From Streptomyces cadmiisoli (GTDB lineage: Bacteria > Actinomycetota > Actinomycetes > Streptomycetales > Streptomycetaceae), in assembly GCF_003261055.1 (NCBI RefSeq), contig NZ_CP030073.1, forward strand, positions 186,001 through 250,000: a stretch of DNA of 64,000 bases. The letters run 5' to 3'. Made by a program: the position numbers and the translations under genes. The notes below the pieces were generated by a model. That model searched no databases, had not been told where the DNA came from, and was given only the letters and a program-made list of their open reading frames with translations. This document shows, one piece after another, positions 36,440 to 46,083 of this stretch (its first letter is position 1; each line of letters starts with the position of its first letter).

Positions 36440-37630
36440 TCAGCCTCCGAGGAGGCCGAGGACGGCCCGATGGTAGACGGCGTACACCGCGGGGAGTTCG
36501 GCAAGGTGTGCGCGCTCGTCGATACCGTGCAGCCCTTCGTACGGCACACCGAAGCCGGCGGTGGCCGCGATGCCCTCCCCGGCAAGCAGGTTGCCTATGT
36601 TCGACGGGCCCGCGGTCTTCGGCCGCACCGTAAGGCCAGCTTCGGCGGCGGCGCCGAGGAGGGCGGCGGCGGGCTGCTCGTCCTCGGCAAGGCGGAACGG
36701 CGGCCACGTGGCGACCGAGGTGACGTCGGTGGGCACCGCGACGGGCAGCTCCGCGTCGAGCTCGGCGACGGCTTTTCTGATGAGGGTCTCGGCGTCGTGC
36801 GCGTCAAACACCAGGGTTGTGCGGACATCCACGTTGATGTCGACACGGTCGCAGATGGCCGAGAAGCCCTGTCCGCCGTGGAAGGCGGTGACCGACAGCT
36901 TCGGCGGCAGCGGGAACCCCGAGCCGACGTCCACGTCGGGCAGCGCCGCCGTATCCAGGAGATGCACGAGGCGGGCGGCGCGGGAGATGGCGCTGACCAC
37001 GGTCTGGCCGGAGCCGGAGTGCCCGGAGGGGGCGTGCACGGTGATCGCGGCCCGCCACAGGCCCCGGCCGCCGACCACGATCTCGTCCAGGCCCGGGTAG
37101 CCGATCATTACCCCGGCCGGGCGAGCCGCGACCCGGTCGGTGAGGTAGGCGCGTGCGCCGCCGAAACCGCCGGTGTGCTCGTCGACGTCCAAAAGCACGG
37201 CAAGCCCGCCTGCCAGGTCAGCGGCGCAGGGCGCGAGGTCGGCGGCGATGTGGCAGAACATCGCGGCAGCGAGCTTGGAATCCGCCGCACCTCGGCCGCA
37301 CAGCCAGCCGTCCATGATGTCGCCGCAGGCCGGGGAGAACGACCAGGCGGCCTCGTCGCCGTACGGGGCGGTGTCCACACACGCGTCCAGCGTCCACCAC
37401 GGGCCGGGCCGCCCACCGGGAATCTCCACCAGCAGCCCCACCAGGGCGCCCGCCGCGTCGTGCAGGCGGCGGTGCGGCAGGTCCCGAGCGGCAAGCCAGT
37501 TCTCCAGCACGCCAAGTACGGGCCCGTAGGCGTCGATCCCCGCCCGGCTCGGACGGCGGATCAGCTCGCTCGCCAGCTCGACCACAGACGCGGTTCGAAC
37601 CTGGGCCGCCTGCGACAAGTCCTCGATCAC
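36440..37630 (-). CDS. M20-family metallopeptidase/deacylase with altered metal site
   Basis: About 396 aa from GTG 37630 (GGGGAAGC just upstream); a frame extension to 37723 is possible. The M20 layout is clear: LDACVDTAPYGDEAAW at the first metal site, DGWLCGRGAADSKLAAAMF at the bridging Asp, DVDEHTGGFGGARAYL near the catalytic Glu, a lid domain, and YEGLHGIDERAHL with the last His. In the HxD motif the first ligand is Cys (TGT codon) instead of His. The enzyme would hydrolyse an amide or peptide bond; the substituted ligand may change metal or activity. Confidence 0.82.
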   Translation of the reverse strand: MIEDLSQAAQVRTASVVELASELIRRPSRAGIDAYGPVLGVLENWLAARDLPHRRLHDAAGALVGLLVEIPGGRPGPWWTLDACVDTAPYGDEAAWSFSPACGDIMDGWLCGRGAADSKLAAAMFCHIAADLAPCAADLAGGLAVLLDVDEHTGGFGGARAYLTDRVAARPAGVMIGYPGLDEIVVGGRGLWRAAITVHAPSGHSGSGQTVVSAISRAARLVHLLDTAALPDVDVGSGFPLPPKLSVTAFHGGQGFSAICDRVDINVDVRTTLVFDAHDAETLIRKAVAELDAELPVAVPTDVTSVATWPPFRLAEDEQPAAALLGAAAEAGLTVRPKTAGPSNIGNLLAGEGIAATAGFGVPYEGLHGIDERAHLAELPAVYAVYHRAVLGLLGG

Positions 37631-37892
37631 GCTTCCCCGTCGCCCCCTGGTTGTGCCGTACCTGCAGCATGCGGACGGCTTCGATCCACCTTGATCATGC
37701 GAGGCCGTGCCTCGTTTCGCCAACGCCGTGAAACCGACGATACGCCTACCTGATGAGAACCATGACGTCTCATCACCTGAAAACGCACGGGCCCTGGCCG
37801 ACTGATCATCCTGCGCCTGATTGCGTCAGTCGTTGTCTTAAGCTGAGACTGTTGATCACTTGGACATCTCATCTGCCTTGGAGTACCGAACT

Positions 37893-38108
37893 ATGCTTAG
37901 CTGGCTGACGGCTGCCCTCGGTGAACTGGCCGGAGCCGTCTTCGGAATCATCTTGTTCGCCTGGTGGCTCGGCGGTCCGGCGGTGACCGCTATCGTCTGG
38001 AGCGAGGGTGACAAGCTCCTCGCGGTCCAGTTTCTAGCGGCCTGGGCTGTTGTCACCGCCCTGTATTTCACCGCGGCTTGGTTGATCCGCCGCGCTCGAC
38101 GCGCTTGA
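37893..38108 (+). CDS. small two-helix membrane protein
   Basis: A 71-aa protein from ATG 37893 with GGAG 9 nt upstream. Two hydrophobic helices are LAGAVFGIILFAWWLGGPAV and LAAWAVVTALYFTAAWLI, joined by a short SEGDKLL loop and ending in a basic tail RRARRA, giving an N-in/C-in hairpin. It resembles small Streptomyces membrane proteins of unknown function. Confidence 0.6.
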   Translation: MLSWLTAALGELAGAVFGIILFAWWLGGPAVTAIVWSEGDKLLAVQFLAAWAVVTALYFTAAWLIRRARRA

Positions 38109-38146
38109 GCCCTCGCTCGGACTGAGCCCAAGAAGCCTCCCCCCGA

Positions 38147-38281
38147 GTGGCGGACACGGTGACACTGGATCTGCTCGATCCGGAGAACCCTGCCCGGGAG
38201 GATGGGTTGTACGGCATCGACGGCGTGGGCGTCTTCCTCGACCTGGACGGCGGCCGGGGTGCCATCACGGTCACCGACTGA
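38147..38281 (+). CDS. short coding-like ORF or gene fragment
   Basis: About 44 codons from GTG 38147 read VADTVTLDLLDPENPARE, then YGIDGVGVFLDLDGGRGAIT. Codon bias is strongly coding, but no ribosome binding site is evident, so it may be the remnant of a longer gene. Function unknown. Confidence 0.35.
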   Translation: MADTVTLDLLDPENPAREDGLYGIDGVGVFLDLDGGRGAITVTD

Positions 38282-38359
38282 CCCCGGCCGATGAAAGACG
38301 GTCTTCGACAGGCAGCTATCGGCACACGCGTTGTCACAGGCTGCTGGCAGCATCGCCGC

Positions 38360-39186
38360 TATGACCGCCATCCGTATACAACCCCGCCGGGGCCGCTCGA
38401 CGTCACCGCGCTCTTCCCCCAACTGGCCCCGCTCGCGCGCACGGCGACCCGGCTGCATCCCCGCCCCGGATCGCCCACCCCGCACGACAGCTCCGTCGGC
38501 GGGCCACTGCTGTGGCCCGCCGACCAGCCGTGGCCGCACTACGAGGGAACGCACGTGTGGGACCAGATGCAAGCACCCATGTCACCGGACGACATACGTC
38601 AGTGGCGGCGAACCCGGGCAGCAGCACAGAGCCGGCGGCACCGTGATCCGCAAGGACCCTGGGCAACGCCCACACCACCCGAGCCGCCCGCGATCCAGTT
38701 CCACACCTACCTACCGGAGCCATGCCTGCTCGCACCGGAACAGGTCACCGAATACCCCCAACCCCATGGAGCTGAGCAAGAACCTGCAAGAGCAGCTCGC
38801 AGACCTCAACAGGTGGGAAGCCGCCGGAATAGCGTGGGACAACACGCACACCATCGCGCCGGAGGAGTTCTACGAGGACCACCTGTCCATCGCACCCGGC
38901 TGGAAAGGCGGGAGGCTGGACCCGCTGGGGCCTGACCGATCCCATCCCCGGACCTGCTCCACATGCGACACCCACACGGTGCCGCTGCTCACCATCGCAA
39001 GCACCGAATGGTGCGCCGACAACCACAGCTGGATCCCCCACGAGGAACGGGGCCGACCCCACGCCCCTCCTCCCGGGCACCCCACCGGCAAACATCACCA
39101 TGATCGTCATCGCAAGCGGCTACGACCTGCAACTCCACCTCTGCCCTCAGTCCCCGGACCACCCGCACATCGAACTGATCCAATGA
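38360..39186 (+). pseudogene. decayed DUF1963 (YwqG-like) gene
   Basis: The pieces, in order but in different frames, are GPLDVTALFPQLAPLARTAT and GGPLLWPADQPWPHYEG, then PAIQFHTYLPEPCLLAPEQV, ELSKNLQEQLADLNRWEAAG, FYEDHLSIAPGW, CSTCDTHTVPLLTIASTEW and finally IASGYDLQLHLCPQSPDHPH. These match a Streptomyces DUF1963 protein, but an internal deletion (after TRAAAQSRRHRD) and at least three frameshifts (near 38383, 38760, 39060) break it. Confidence 0.65.
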
Positions 39187-39738
39187 GCAATCCCTGGAAT
39201 CCTCCCCGACGCCATCTACACCACGGAAGTGGTGAGTGAGACTCGTCGAACTACTCGCCACCGGGAAACCTGTGAAGCCCGGGGCCCAGGTATCGACACC
39301 GGATGGTGTCCCATCACGTGGTGCAGCCGATCAAGGCTTGGGCGTCCACCTGGGGGCAGCTCTCCCCCGCCGAGCAGCCCGAGAGCACTCCCGCACTGCC
39401 CGACACCACTCGTCGGCCATTCCGAGAGGCAGGCCCTTCCACGGCCCAGGGGTTCTCGAATGACCTGGCTTTCGCGAAAGTCGCGACCTCGACGGAGGCA
39501 GAACTCCAACCGGAACGCACTAGAGAGGCACTGACCCGCGGAAACGTGATCGATGTAGCGGCACCCGGGGAGTCGCTCGGGCCAATCCTCGGCATGACCG
39601 GGCGAGGGAGCACAGCGGCTACCGCAAACCAGGCTAATCTCACAAATCGGGCTGCCGCCCGGTCCTGAGGACGACTGGACGGTGTGACCCATGGCGTCCT
39701 CGATGTCGTCGGCCAACGCGCTTCCGAAGGAGAACAGC
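39187..39738. other. no convincing gene (552 nt)
   Basis: A plus frame with GNVIDVAAPGESLGPILGMT (about 39540-39600) is the most coding-like piece, but start, length and family are unclear. GAAGGAG at 39725-39731 is the ribosome binding site of the next gene. Confidence 0.4.
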
Positions 39739-40653
39739 ATGAGCCACACCGACTTCGCACACTCCCATGCACCGGGGCATGACGAGCTGGTTCCATCGCG
39801 CTACGCGCTGAAGGTGGGCGACATCGATGTCATGGTGATCAGCGACGGCGTGATGCCGATCCCCGCCACGACGCTGGCCACCAACGCCGCCCAGGACGAT
39901 CTGGCGACCTGGCTCGATGACATGTTCCTGCCTCCGGAGGTGTGCAACTGGCCGTTGAACGTCGCCGTGGTGCGCAACGGTGACCGGACCATCCTCGTCG
40001 ATTCCGGTCTGGGAACGCAGTTCCCGGGCTTCCCGCGAGCCGGCCAGCTGGCCATGCGACTGGACGCCGCAGGGATCGATCCCGGGTCCGTGACCGACGT
40101 GGTGCTCACCCACCTGCACATGGACCACATCGGCGGTCTGCTCGTCGAAGGGCTGAGGGGCCGGCTGCGCCAAGACCTGCAAGTCCACCTGGCGGCGGCC
40201 GAGGCCGAGTTCTGGAACGCACCAGACTTCTCCCACACCGTCATGCCGGCACCGGTGCCGGACGTGCTGCGAAAGACCGCCTCGCGGTTCCTGGACGTGT
40301 ACCGCAGCCAGTTGCGGCCGTTCGAGACGGAGTACGAGGTGGCACCAGGAGTGGTGATGCAGCGCACTGGCGGGCATACCCCAGGCCACAGCATCATCCG
40401 CCTGGAGTCCGGCGGCGACCAGCTGACATTCGCCGGCGACGCCGTGTTCCAGCCCGGGTTCGACAAGCCCGACTGGCACAACGGCTTCGACCACGACCCA
40501 GAGGAAACGGCCCGCGTCCGGATCCGTCTCCTGACAGAACTGGCGGCAAACGGCGGGCAGCTGCTGGCCACCCACCTGCCGTTCCCGTCCGCCTGCCACG
40601 TGGCGGTCGCCGGCAACGCCTTTCGCTTCGTACCGGCCGTCTGGGAATACTGA
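39739..40653 (+). CDS. MBL-fold metallo-hydrolase
   Basis: A 304-aa enzyme. The signature HLHMDHIGG gives His125, His127, Asp129 and His130 for two metal ions. A further ligand His is in TGGHTPGHSI, Asp in FAGDAVFQPGFDKPDW and a late His in ATHLPFPSACHV. The arrangement matches the quorum-quenching lactonase/alkylsulfatase-like MBL family. ATG 39739 has GAAGGAG upstream. No neighbour suggests its substrate. Confidence 0.9.
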   Translation: MSHTDFAHSHAPGHDELVPSRYALKVGDIDVMVISDGVMPIPATTLATNAAQDDLATWLDDMFLPPEVCNWPLNVAVVRNGDRTILVDSGLGTQFPGFPRAGQLAMRLDAAGIDPGSVTDVVLTHLHMDHIGGLLVEGLRGRLRQDLQVHLAAAEAEFWNAPDFSHTVMPAPVPDVLRKTASRFLDVYRSQLRPFETEYEVAPGVVMQRTGGHTPGHSIIRLESGGDQLTFAGDAVFQPGFDKPDWHNGFDHDPEETARVRIRLLTELAANGGQLLATHLPFPSACHVAVAGNAFRFVPAVWEY

Positions 40654-40955
40654 CCGCAGTTCGGCTGAGGCCGACGCCCGAGCACCGGGGGCGAACGGCA
40701 CCCGAGCCGGACGCCGCCCTGGGGTGACCAAGCTGCTGCACTGGCTGTCGAGCCAGCCAGGGAACATCTGGCAGCAGCGCTGGGTGGCCAAGGGGGCATA
40801 GAACTTGTGCTGAGCCGTCCGAGTGGAGCTCCCAGAGCGGTGGCTGGGCAAGCGGGGGCCCTCATCGTCGTACGAGCGGGAAGACCTGGCCTCCGGTCTG
40901 CTCATGTCGATCTGACACACCCGTCGACACTGCGGTCCGTAGTACGGAAAAGAAG

Positions 40956-40985
40956 AGGCGGCCGTCCGGGATCGGCCGGCCGCCT
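40956..40985 (-). terminator. factor-independent terminator of the PI-PLC-like gene
   Basis: On the minus strand AGGCGGCCG pairs with CGGCCGCCT (40977-40985 and 40956-40964, 12-nt loop) and is followed by CTTCTTTTCC. It lies 12 nt after the stop of the gene ending at 40998. It is a good intrinsic terminator. Confidence 0.75.
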
Positions 40986-40997
40986 TTCAGAACGCGC

Positions 40998-42194
40998 TCA
41001 TCGGGTGGACGAGGGCTCCAGCCTGTCGTCGTGGCAGTTGCGCGGCGCGGTCACCGGGTTGCAGCGAACCGGCTCGTTACCGGGCAGCTCGGCAACGAAG
41101 TCGCTGTTGTAGCGAGCGGTCATGCCGACGCTCGGGAAGTCCGTCGTGACCATCTGCGCGCCGCTGGCCAGAGCAGTCTGGACACGGCTGAACTCGTTGT
41201 TGATGACCGTCTTCAGCGGCTCGTCCGAGCGGGTGCGGACGATGTAGCCCCGCTTGACCAGGTCGCGGATGGTCGCCTCGTTGGCACCGCGCGGGTCGTT
41301 CACCATAGTGATCGCCGCATCCGCGTCGCCGGGGTTGCCGCGAGTGAAGACCGCGCGGCCCTGCAGGCTGGGGTGCCCGTCCAGGTACATGTCACGGATG
41401 GCGCCGGGGCCGCCGTTGTCGAAGAAGAACATCACCTTGCCGCGCGCCCAGTCCAGGGTCGGCCAGCCGTTCTCCAGGATCGACTGCTCGAGCGTCAGGC
41501 CAGGGCTGCGCAGGTCGTCAGCGGTGATCAGCTGCGACTCGGAGAAGACCGAACGGATCTCCTTGTCGATGTCGTCGAGCAGCTTGCCGCTCCAGGCCGG
41601 GCTGACCGCGCCTCCGAGCTGCTCCCAGCGGTCGTCCGTCTGCTTGAGCTCCAGCTGCAGGATGATCGGCGCGTGCTGCGGGTTGGCCTTCGACCAGGTC
41701 TTCACCTGCTGCATGCAGACCACGAGGGTGCGGCAGGTCGAGTTGTAGTCCTGGTCGGCGACATGGATGACCTTCATGCCGGGTGCGGCCATGGCCGGGT
41801 CGTCGATCGGGCCGAGACCGGCCCGCTTGCGGGCCAGCGGATGCTGATACAGGCCGCCGTCGGGGTCGGGCAGCAGGTCGAACTCGAGCGCGCGCACGTT
41901 CTGCCGGCCCAGCAGATCGGAGACGGACGCGTGCGAGTAGAAGCCCCACGACGGGTATCCAGGGTCGATCTTGATCGACTCGGCCAGCTCGATGCCCTGC
42001 ATCTCCCGGTGGAAGGCGTTGTGGGCGCCCATGAACTGGATCTCGTTCATCCGGACCTTGCCGGAGTGCGCAGTGGCGCTCGCGGCGGCCGGGTTCGGCT
42101 GCTGAGCCGAGACGGCACTCGGCACGACGGCGCTCGTGAAGACCGTCGTCAGCACGGCGGCAAGTATGACGCCCAGGCGGGCACGGGTGATCAT
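40998..42194 (-). CDS. secreted Ca-dependent PI-PLC-like phosphodiesterase
   Basis: A 398-aa protein with a signal peptide cleaved near residue 30 (VVPSAVSA before QQ). The PLC-like TIM barrel shows the first catalytic His in IQFMGAHNAFHRE, the acidic pair in VRALEFDLLPDPDG, and the second His in MKVIHVADQDY with Cys pairs around it. Later strands (IILQLELKQTDD, WARGKVMFFFDNGG) also match. Actinobacterial members cleave phosphoinositide-type or related phosphodiesters outside the cell. It is monocistronic, with a terminator at 40956-40985. Confidence 0.88.
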   Translation of the reverse strand: MITRARLGVILAAVLTTVFTSAVVPSAVSAQQPNPAAASATAHSGKVRMNEIQFMGAHNAFHREMQGIELAESIKIDPGYPSWGFYSHASVSDLLGRQNVRALEFDLLPDPDGGLYQHPLARKRAGLGPIDDPAMAAPGMKVIHVADQDYNSTCRTLVVCMQQVKTWSKANPQHAPIILQLELKQTDDRWEQLGGAVSPAWSGKLLDDIDKEIRSVFSESQLITADDLRSPGLTLEQSILENGWPTLDWARGKVMFFFDNGGPGAIRDMYLDGHPSLQGRAVFTRGNPGDADAAITMVNDPRGANEATIRDLVKRGYIVRTRSDEPLKTVINNEFSRVQTALASGAQMVTTDFPSVGMTARYNSDFVAELPGNEPVRCNPVTAPRNCHDDRLEPSSTR

Positions 42195-42224
42195 CAGTCC
42201 TCCATCAGTGACAACCCCCGCAAC

Positions 42225-42824
42225 CTAGAGATCAGTTATGTCCCGACGGTGCCGTCCACCCGCCGGAAGATCACCGGCCAAATGAATCCTGCCTGAACTG
42301 GCCACGCGTCTCCGCACCGCTCGAGAGCCGACGGGTGCGGGCCAGGAGTCCTGCGCCGGCATGAGTTCTTCGAGGGCGTGGGACGGCTTCTTGCGGCGCC
42401 GCGGAGAAGCCGGTGCCGCCGCCAGGCGCCATAACGGCCTGGTGCACGATCGTGTGTTGAGCGTGTAGGCGCTGACGGGCCGCTCGATCGTCAGGACCGC
42501 CGACGCCAGGATCATCCTGGTGAAGGGGCTGTGGCGGCCGTTGGTGCGGTGGCGCACGACGCGGATGTATCCGCCGATGAGGATACGGGTGGCGAAGGAA
42601 TAGCGGTGGTCGTGCGGGAAAAGCTGGTTGTCCGGCTGGGGGTCCAGGTCGAGGCGGATATCCAAGCTGCCGTCCGGTGCCTCGTACAGCGACAGCCGGT
42701 TGGACAAGAGGGTGACGCGGGTGGGGGCGAGTTCAAGGTCGGCCAGGACCCCGAACACGAGTCGAGTCAGGACAGTGCGGTCATCGGCGAGCCGGTTCAG
42801 CAGGTTGCGGTTGACGGAGTGCAC
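42225..42824 (-). CDS. cupin/cysteine-dioxygenase-like hypothetical protein, possibly decayed
   Basis: From GTG 42824 the frame reads VHSVNRNLLNRLADDRTVLT, SNRLSLYEAPDGSLDIRLDL, then LFPHDHRYSFATRILIGGYI. The HxHRxSF pattern is a cupin-type metal site like that of cysteine-dioxygenase-fold proteins. After VSAYTLN the reading frame seems to shift (HTIVHQAVMAPGGG in another frame), so the C-terminal ~75 codons may not be original. Metal-dependent oxygenase or binding role; substrate unknown. Confidence 0.45.
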   Translation of the reverse strand: MHSVNRNLLNRLADDRTVLTRLVFGVLADLELAPTRVTLLSNRLSLYEAPDGSLDIRLDLDPQPDNQLFPHDHRYSFATRILIGGYIRVVRHRTNGRHSPFTRMILASAVLTIERPVSAYTLNTRSCTRPLWRLAAAPASPRRRKKPSHALEELMPAQDSWPAPVGSRAVRRRVASSGRIHLAGDLPAGGRHRRDITDL

Positions 42825-42899
42825 GCCACGCAGACAGGGTCTGTCGAGCGAAGGCACCTGGGCGACACAAGGATCCTGGTGCGGCACGACGACGAGCAA

Positions 42900-43772
42900 T
42901 ACACCGACGTACCGTCAGCCGTGGCAGACCTGGCACTGGATCTTCAGCCGGTGGTACCGGCGTGGCTCCCGTGTAGCGGCGGCGAAGTCGATGTTGCTCC
43001 GACACCATTCTTCGCGCCCTGCGCCACCGCCATGCCTTTGTGCGGCACGCTGCTGAAAAGTACCGCTGGGAGCGACGGTTCCCCTCGGGAAGCGGGCCCC
43101 CGCACTGGCTGCACCTCGTCACGCTGTTGCGTGCCACGGTTTAGAGATCCTCCGCGGCGGTCCGTCACAGCCAGAAGGCACCCGCGTGGCCGATCGCAGG
43201 CGCAGGCGGCAGCCAGCCCGTTGCTGGGCAGCTTCGGCCGCGGCCTGCGTGATCTTTGTCGCTGCCGGAGACGACATCGTCCTCGAGGGAGACGACGTGC
43301 CGGCGTGCCGCGCACCACCACTTGGCCGCCTCCAGCCGGGCGCCGTTGATCTTCCCGTTCCTGCTGCACGCGCTCGCGTTCGGCATCTGCCGCCTGACAG
43401 CGGGCTTCACGGCGCACGCTCGACAGTCTCTGCTGCAGGCTTACGGCCGCGCCCGCTGCCGCGCAGGTTCGGCGCCGGCCCGCTTCTGGTTGCTTCGGCG
43501 GAGCCAGCACTCGCTGGAAACATGGACGCCATGCATACGACCACGAAAACTGCGGCAACAGGGCCTCCTGCGGTCGGTTTGGTTCGCACCACGAGCCACC
43601 AAGAGGCCCCGCTCTCAAGCCCTGGCCCATCACTCGATCAGGACCCGTGGTCGAACAGGCCAACCCGTGAGCGACAAGCTGATGGCAACGCCGTACGGCT
43701 CCGCTCTGGCCTCGCCGCTGGGCAGGTGCCCGAGTAGGTGACCAGTTCGCAAACTCGTCCGCTCACCCCGGC
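42900..43772. other. no convincing gene (873 nt)
   Basis: Overlapping frames with little support. A minus frame starting near 43137 has CSQCGGPLPEGNRRSQRYFS, ACRTKAWRWRRARR, a short Cys-containing motif reminiscent of small Streptomyces zinc-finger proteins, but it loses quality after 50 codons. Probably a fragment. Confidence 0.35.
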
Positions 43773-44168
43773 TCAGAAGTCCCAGGCATACCACCGCAGC
43801 CATTCCCAGGACTCAGGGCCCGGCACGCCGTCAACGGCGAGGCCAGCTCTCCAGGGTGAGCCGTTGACCTTCCTCTGGAATTCCTTCATAACAGCCTGCG
43901 AGTTCGGCCCGAACACACCGTCAACCGTGATGCTGTACCCGATCTCCTTCAGGAGGCACTGTGCTTCCGCCCCCGAACTGGTCACCACGGTCTTCGACGG
44001 GACCGCAGTCCACCCGCTGTAGTGACCCGCGAAGGCATAACCGGTGGTGTTGTTGTAGGTGTACGAGCATGTGGCGGCTTGGGCGCTCGCTGTCGGTCCC
44101 GCGACCGCAAGACCGACGCCCAAGGCGATGGCCGCAGCCATGGTGGTGATCTTCCTTCCAGCCAGCAT
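43773..44168 (-). CDS. secreted peptidoglycan-binding (PG_binding_1) protein
   Basis: A 131-aa protein from ATG 44168 with GGAGGGG ~9 nt upstream. Its signal peptide ends TASAQA near residue 31. The mature part begins CSYTYNNTTGYAFAGHYSGW. It ends in one peptidoglycan-binding domain: EAQCLLKEIGYSITVDGVFG, PNSQAVMKEFQRKVNG, LAVDGVPGPESWEWL. It has no catalytic domain. It probably docks on the cell wall; similar small proteins occur in many copies in Streptomyces. Confidence 0.88.
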   Translation of the reverse strand: MLAGRKITTMAAAIALGVGLAVAGPTASAQAATCSYTYNNTTGYAFAGHYSGWTAVPSKTVVTSSGAEAQCLLKEIGYSITVDGVFGPNSQAVMKEFQRKVNGSPWRAGLAVDGVPGPESWEWLRWYAWDF

Positions 44169-44743
44169 GAGCTGGTCCCCTCCCTGTACGAAGCACTCGT
44201 GTGCGAGAGGAGTCTGCATAAACGATCGACTACAGGAAGCCTAGTTGGAAAAACTGAAGCGCATGACTCTGCCAGGCACGGCCCGTCTCGCCGCGCGAGG
44301 ACCATCAGACCCCTCGAGGACCTCGACGGCCATTGGAAGGCCGCAGCAGGCACTAGCTGGCGCAGTTGTTGACGCCGATGCACCCGACGGCGGGAGCACT
44401 GGATGCTGGAGAACCTCAGCCCAGAGTGCCGCTCTGATTGACCAGGGGCAGCTGGGGCTCCTCCATTGAAGCCCCGCACCGTCCACCGCTGCACCCTGGC
44501 GCAGCAGCGCCGTTCGTCGCCGCCCGATGTCTTCTGCTCCACCGACCCGACGCTCCAACGGCCAGGCAGCGCGGAGGCCGTGCCGACGCACAACACCACC
44601 TCCCATGCGTAGGATCCCCCCGGCGTGCCAGCCTCTGCCCCAGGCCCGCTCCACTCTCCTGAGAAACAGTCGGCTGCGGTCCAGCTCGGAATGCCGGGTT
44701 TCAGCCGCTCCGAAGCAACCACAGGGACGCCGAGATCATCCTC
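44169..44743. other. no gene recognised (575 nt)
   Basis: Only random-looking overlapping frames are seen here. Confidence 0.4.
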
Positions 44744-45136
44744 ATGATTGAAGCCGGAGGCGAGCGAAGACTGAGATCAAAACGGAACCGACAACCCGTC
44801 CTCGCGCAGACATTGTTGCTGCACAGTTCTCCCGTCAGCGTGGAAGGCGGCGGCAGCGCAGAGTGGCTGTTCGACATCTTGGTGGATGGCCGTCCCAAAA
44901 CCTATCTGCAGTTCGCGGAGGAGTACTGCGAGGTCACAACGGACATCGAGGCCATCTGCCACGTCTACGTGCTGCGGCCACTCACTCAGAGTGTCGTAGC
45001 AGCGTTGAATCCGCACGTCGAGCTCGTTGAGCTCGCTGAAGTTCTCGCACAGATCGAATATCCCGTTCCAGGGGCTGAAGTTGACCCCGAACCCGCCTGC
45101 TCACGGGACAGGCCCGTTTCTCACCACGACAATTAG
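44744..45136 (+). CDS. hypothetical protein
   Basis: A 130-aa frame whose middle reads HSSPVSVEGGGSAEWLFDIL, VDGRPKTYLQFAEEYCEVTT and VVAALNPHVELVELAEVLAQ, with coding-type third positions. The first ~20 codons and the last ~20 are weaker, so ends are uncertain. No family recognised, no signal or membrane segment. Confidence 0.4.
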   Translation: MIEAGGERRLRSKRNRQPVLAQTLLLHSSPVSVEGGGSAEWLFDILVDGRPKTYLQFAEEYCEVTTDIEAICHVYVLRPLTQSVVAALNPHVELVELAEVLAQIEYPVPGAEVDPEPACSRDRPVSHHDN

Positions 45137-45294
45137 CTGCAGCAACGCGGTAGTCAGGGTGTCGAGGACCCGTCGCTTCTCAATCGACGCAGAGACGCCG
45201 CCAACTTCTGGCTATGGCAGTGCACTTGGGCTCAGGCACAGATCGTGGAGAGCGGTCGCAGAGTGGCACCAGGCAGGTCGCTTCGCGGCTCTGA

Positions 45295-45573
45295 TCACAG
45301 CTGTTCGTGGTAGAACCTGATTTTCTGGGGCTGGAAGTTGCGGACGATCGTCCAGAATTCCTGACGGCCAAGATCGTCGGCCCAACGGTCGAGTTCGTGG
45401 TCCGCGTCGCGGAAGAACCAGGACTCGAAGTGCCCCAGTGCCCGAAGTAGAAGAAGGGGCTCTTATCGAAGTTCGCCGTGTCGCCGAATGTAATGATCGG
45501 GATCGACGGAAGCGTCGTTGATCTCGAACTGTCGTGCAAGGTCCAGGGTGAAGACGGGCGGTGAAGCTGTCAC
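45295..45573 (-). pseudogene. broken small hypothetical gene
   Basis: Starting GTG 45573 the frame reads ASPPVFTLDLARQFEINDAS, VDPDHY, and meets TAA at 45463-45465. The same frame continues to TGA 45295 with WFFRDADHELDRWADDLGRQ, EFWTIVRNFQPQKIRFYHEQ. The alternative middle (TFGDTANFDKSPFFYFGH) lies in another frame. It appears to be a gene with a nonsense mutation or two compensating frameshifts. Confidence 0.4.
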
Positions 45574-45882
45574 AGCAGGAGCCCCCGCCCCAGACTGGGG
45601 CGAGGACCTCGGTGGAGCGCCGGCCCGAACTTGCACCTGGACCTCTCAACCGAAAGTCAAGTGTGCGTTAGAGGTCATCTCATTGGACGTCGGGGGGCAC
45701 TCGAAATGAGCAGGGCATGATGGTGCAAGCGCTGGTAGTACCGATGGCCTGTTGGATCGCTGATCTGCGTCCCGCCTCCGTCCAGAGGACGGACGGTAAC
45801 GTGTCCTTCAGTTGCTGTGGTCTTTGTCATTGCCTTCTGCGCTACTCAGCACTGGATGATGTGGGAGCGAATTGCCGCCTCC

Positions 45883-45912
45883 GGCCTCATTGGGCCAAGT
45901 CCCAATGAGGCC
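45883..45912 (+). promoter_or_regulatory. long palindrome upstream of I36-type gene A
   Basis: GGCCTCATTGGG (45883-45894) and CCCAATGAGGCC (45901-45912) form a perfect 12-bp inverted repeat with a 6-nt centre CCAAGT. The same GGCCTCAWTGGG-N6-CCCAWTGAGGCC design lies before the two paralogous genes at 50017 and 51715. Here it is 171 nt before the GTG start. Confidence 0.7.
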
Positions 45913-46083
45913 AACCGGAAACAAGCAATACGAACCTGGACCTCAACTGATGGGCATTAGGGTCGAATCCACACTGTCGCACGGCTCCCTGCGACCTTGT
46001 GGCCGAGTAGGTGCTCTCCGCGCAGTTGGGCGGAGGTGCCTTGCTGCGTACGCAAACACTTCAAAGTACTCTAAGGACATTCA

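Noticed and set aside
36341..37753. A 470-codon plus frame
   Set aside because: Antisense shadow of the M20 peptidase gene.
41031..42296. A 421-codon plus frame
   Set aside because: Exact antisense shadow of the PI-PLC-like gene, which has signal peptide and catalytic motifs.
42531..43349. A 272-codon plus frame
   Set aside because: The opposite strand carries the cupin-like sequence with an HxHR motif and better codon bias.
43165..43410. Possible Cys/Arg-rich small proteins on the minus strand
   Set aside because: Too short and without consistent codon bias; could be fragments but cannot be supported.
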